Source: Sphingomonas sp. 32-66-10 (lineage in GTDB: Bacteria; Pseudomonadota; Alphaproteobacteria; Sphingomonadales; Sphingomonadaceae). Taken from it: a DNA stretch of 64,000 bases. How positions within the stretch are numbered: the first letter of the stretch is position 1; each line of letters opens with the position of its first letter. Both the position numbers and the translations under genes were made by a program. Of this stretch, positions 63,249 to 64,000 are shown piece after piece. Under the pieces are notes generated by a model. The model worked only from the letters and a program-made list of their open reading frames with translations, did no database searches and was not told where the DNA came from. The stretch lies in NCBI GenBank assembly GCA_002280565.1, contig NCEF01000002.1, positions 1 through 64,000 on the forward strand, written 5' to 3'.

Positions 63249-64000
63249 ATGCCTGTGACCTTGCGTCTTGCCCTTCCGCTCCTGCTCGCTGGCGCCGCCG
63301 CCCCCGCGCTGGTTGCGAATGCCGCGCCACAGGCGGCCACCCTCACCGCCGATACCCGGGCGGAGGACGCCCGGCTCAACGCGTTTCTCGATGCTGCGTT
63401 CGCCGCGAATGTCGCGCTAAGTCCGGAAAGCCAGACCGCGCTGGGCCTCAAAACCAATTACGACAAGCTCGACGACTATACCCGCGCCGATGGCGCCAAA
63501 CGTATGGCGACGGCCGAGGCGACGCTCACGGAAATGCGCGCGAAATTCGATCCGGCGAAGCTCGGACCACAGGCGCGGCTGAGTTATCGCCTGTTCGAAA
63601 CCCAGGTCGAACGGTCGCGCGCAGCCTACAAGTTCCGCGACTATGGCTTTCCGGTGTCGACCAATGGCAGCCCGGCGGGGCAGATCCCGGTATTCCTGAT
63701 CAACAATCACCGCATCGACAGTGTCGCCGATGCCCGCGCCTATATCGCGCGGATCGGGGAGGTCGAGCGCGTGATGCGCGAGGTCGCGGCGACGATGCGC
63801 GATCAGGCGGAGAAGGGTATCGTGCCGCCGAAGATGGTGTTCAAACCTGCGCGTGAGGACGCGCGCAAGGTCATCACCGGCGCGCCGTTCGGTCCCGGCG
63901 CGGACAGCACCTTGCTCGCCGATTTCCGCAAGAAGGTCGGCGCGCTCAACAGTGCCGATGCCGAGAAGGCCGCGCTGATCGCCGATGCAGAGAAAGCGCT
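63249..64000 (+). CDS. DUF885 family protein, 3' end outside window
   Basis: The frame is open from ATG 63249 to the window end, about 250 residues so far. It has a signal peptide (RLALPLLLAGAAAPALVANAA) and the start of a DUF885 domain: LNAFLDAAFAANVALSPESQTALGLKTNYDKLDDYT, LGPQARLSYRLFETQVER, GQIPVFLINNHRIDSVADARAYIARI. DUF885 proteins are periplasmic or secreted and are thought to be zinc metallopeptidase-like; the HExxH region lies beyond the window. It follows the pnp terminator with its own presumed promoter. Confidence 0.85.
   Translation, partial: MPVTLRLALPLLLAGAAAPALVANAAPQAATLTADTRAEDARLNAFLDAAFAANVALSPESQTALGLKTNYDKLDDYTRADGAKRMATAEATLTEMRAKFDPAKLGPQARLSYRLFETQVERSRAAYKFRDYGFPVSTNGSPAGQIPVFLINNHRIDSVADARAYIARIGEVERVMREVAATMRDQAEKGIVPPKMVFKPAREDARKVITGAPFGPGADSTLLADFRKKVGALNSADAEKAALIADAEKA

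Noticed and set aside
60680..63457. 925-codon minus-strand open frame opposite pnp
   Set aside because: Antisense shadow of PNPase codon bias; no recognisable motif.
1..64000. CRISPR arrays, rRNA genes, insertion sequences
   Set aside because: No regularly spaced repeats, no rRNA-like sequence and no transposase frame were seen in the window.

Overview
The window comes from a high-GC alphaproteobacterium and most resembles a sphingomonad. The evidence is the translation operon order rimP-nusA-ylxR-infB-rbfA...truB-rpsO-pnp, a long Ala/Pro/Glu-rich IF-2 N-terminus, hemC-hemD followed by a mitofilin-like gene, a CaiB/GcdH pair, and many ATGA, GTGA and TTGA start/stop overlaps. Taxonomy is inferred from gene content only; there is no rRNA here.

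The layout has three parts. (A) 1-23803 looks like the right end of a metal/drug-resistance genomic island whose left end lies outside the window. It holds a truncated SDR, a c-type cytochrome and the remnant of a second copy. Next comes a TetR-controlled YbhGFSR-like ABC-2 exporter with its own outer-membrane channel and a SAM methyltransferase. A complete minus-strand heavy-metal RND system follows (two-component regulator, CzcB, CzcA, DUF3240, CzcC), then a copper-uptake/handling block (DUF2946, OprC-like TonB receptor, TonB, VIT-type transporter, cytochrome b). The island ends in a tyrosine integrase beside a 47-bp copy of the 3' half of tRNA-Gly(GCC). (B) 23757-35086 is a second element nested at the same attachment site. 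It has an integrase, an AlpA-like regulator, an SF3/D5-like helicase, small and large terminase subunits, a few unknown genes and a type II restriction-modification-like pair (gamma-type N6-adenine methylase plus PLD-fold nuclease). No capsid, portal or tail gene is visible, so it looks like a phage satellite carrying a defence cargo rather than a full prophage. (C) From about 35212 onward is ordinary chromosome: DUF2147, DUF72, an acyltransferase, a glutarate/acyl-CoA catabolic group, hemCD, thiolase and crotonase, an unusual small-peptide operon, thioesterases, a sugar-dehydrogenase pseudogene, and the long translation/RNA operon ending in pnp and a DUF885 gene cut by the window end.

Three points stand out. 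First, the operon at 46376-48900 encodes a 48-residue peptide with a very hydrophobic tail. It is translationally coupled to an unknown protein, which is coupled to a protein with cupin-type metal-ligand spacing; a winged-helix regulator with a degenerate receiver follows. I do not recognise this as a known system, and it is the best candidate for something undescribed. Second, three successive tRNA-Gly 3' ends record stacked integrations, and the third is a tRNA collapsed to its acceptor stem and T-arm. Third, the satellite's restriction pair is convergent, sharing one CTAG as both stop codons, and the nuclease ribosome-binding site sits inside a hairpin.

Functional links: the YbhGFSR block supplies regulator, fusion protein, ATPase, two permeases and channel as one coupled operon. 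The RND operon carries its own sensor and regulator. The copper receptor has the CxxxM motif of OprC and its own TonB. In the chromosomal part, a VapBC toxin-antitoxin pair has been inserted between rbfA and tdk inside an otherwise conserved translation cluster.
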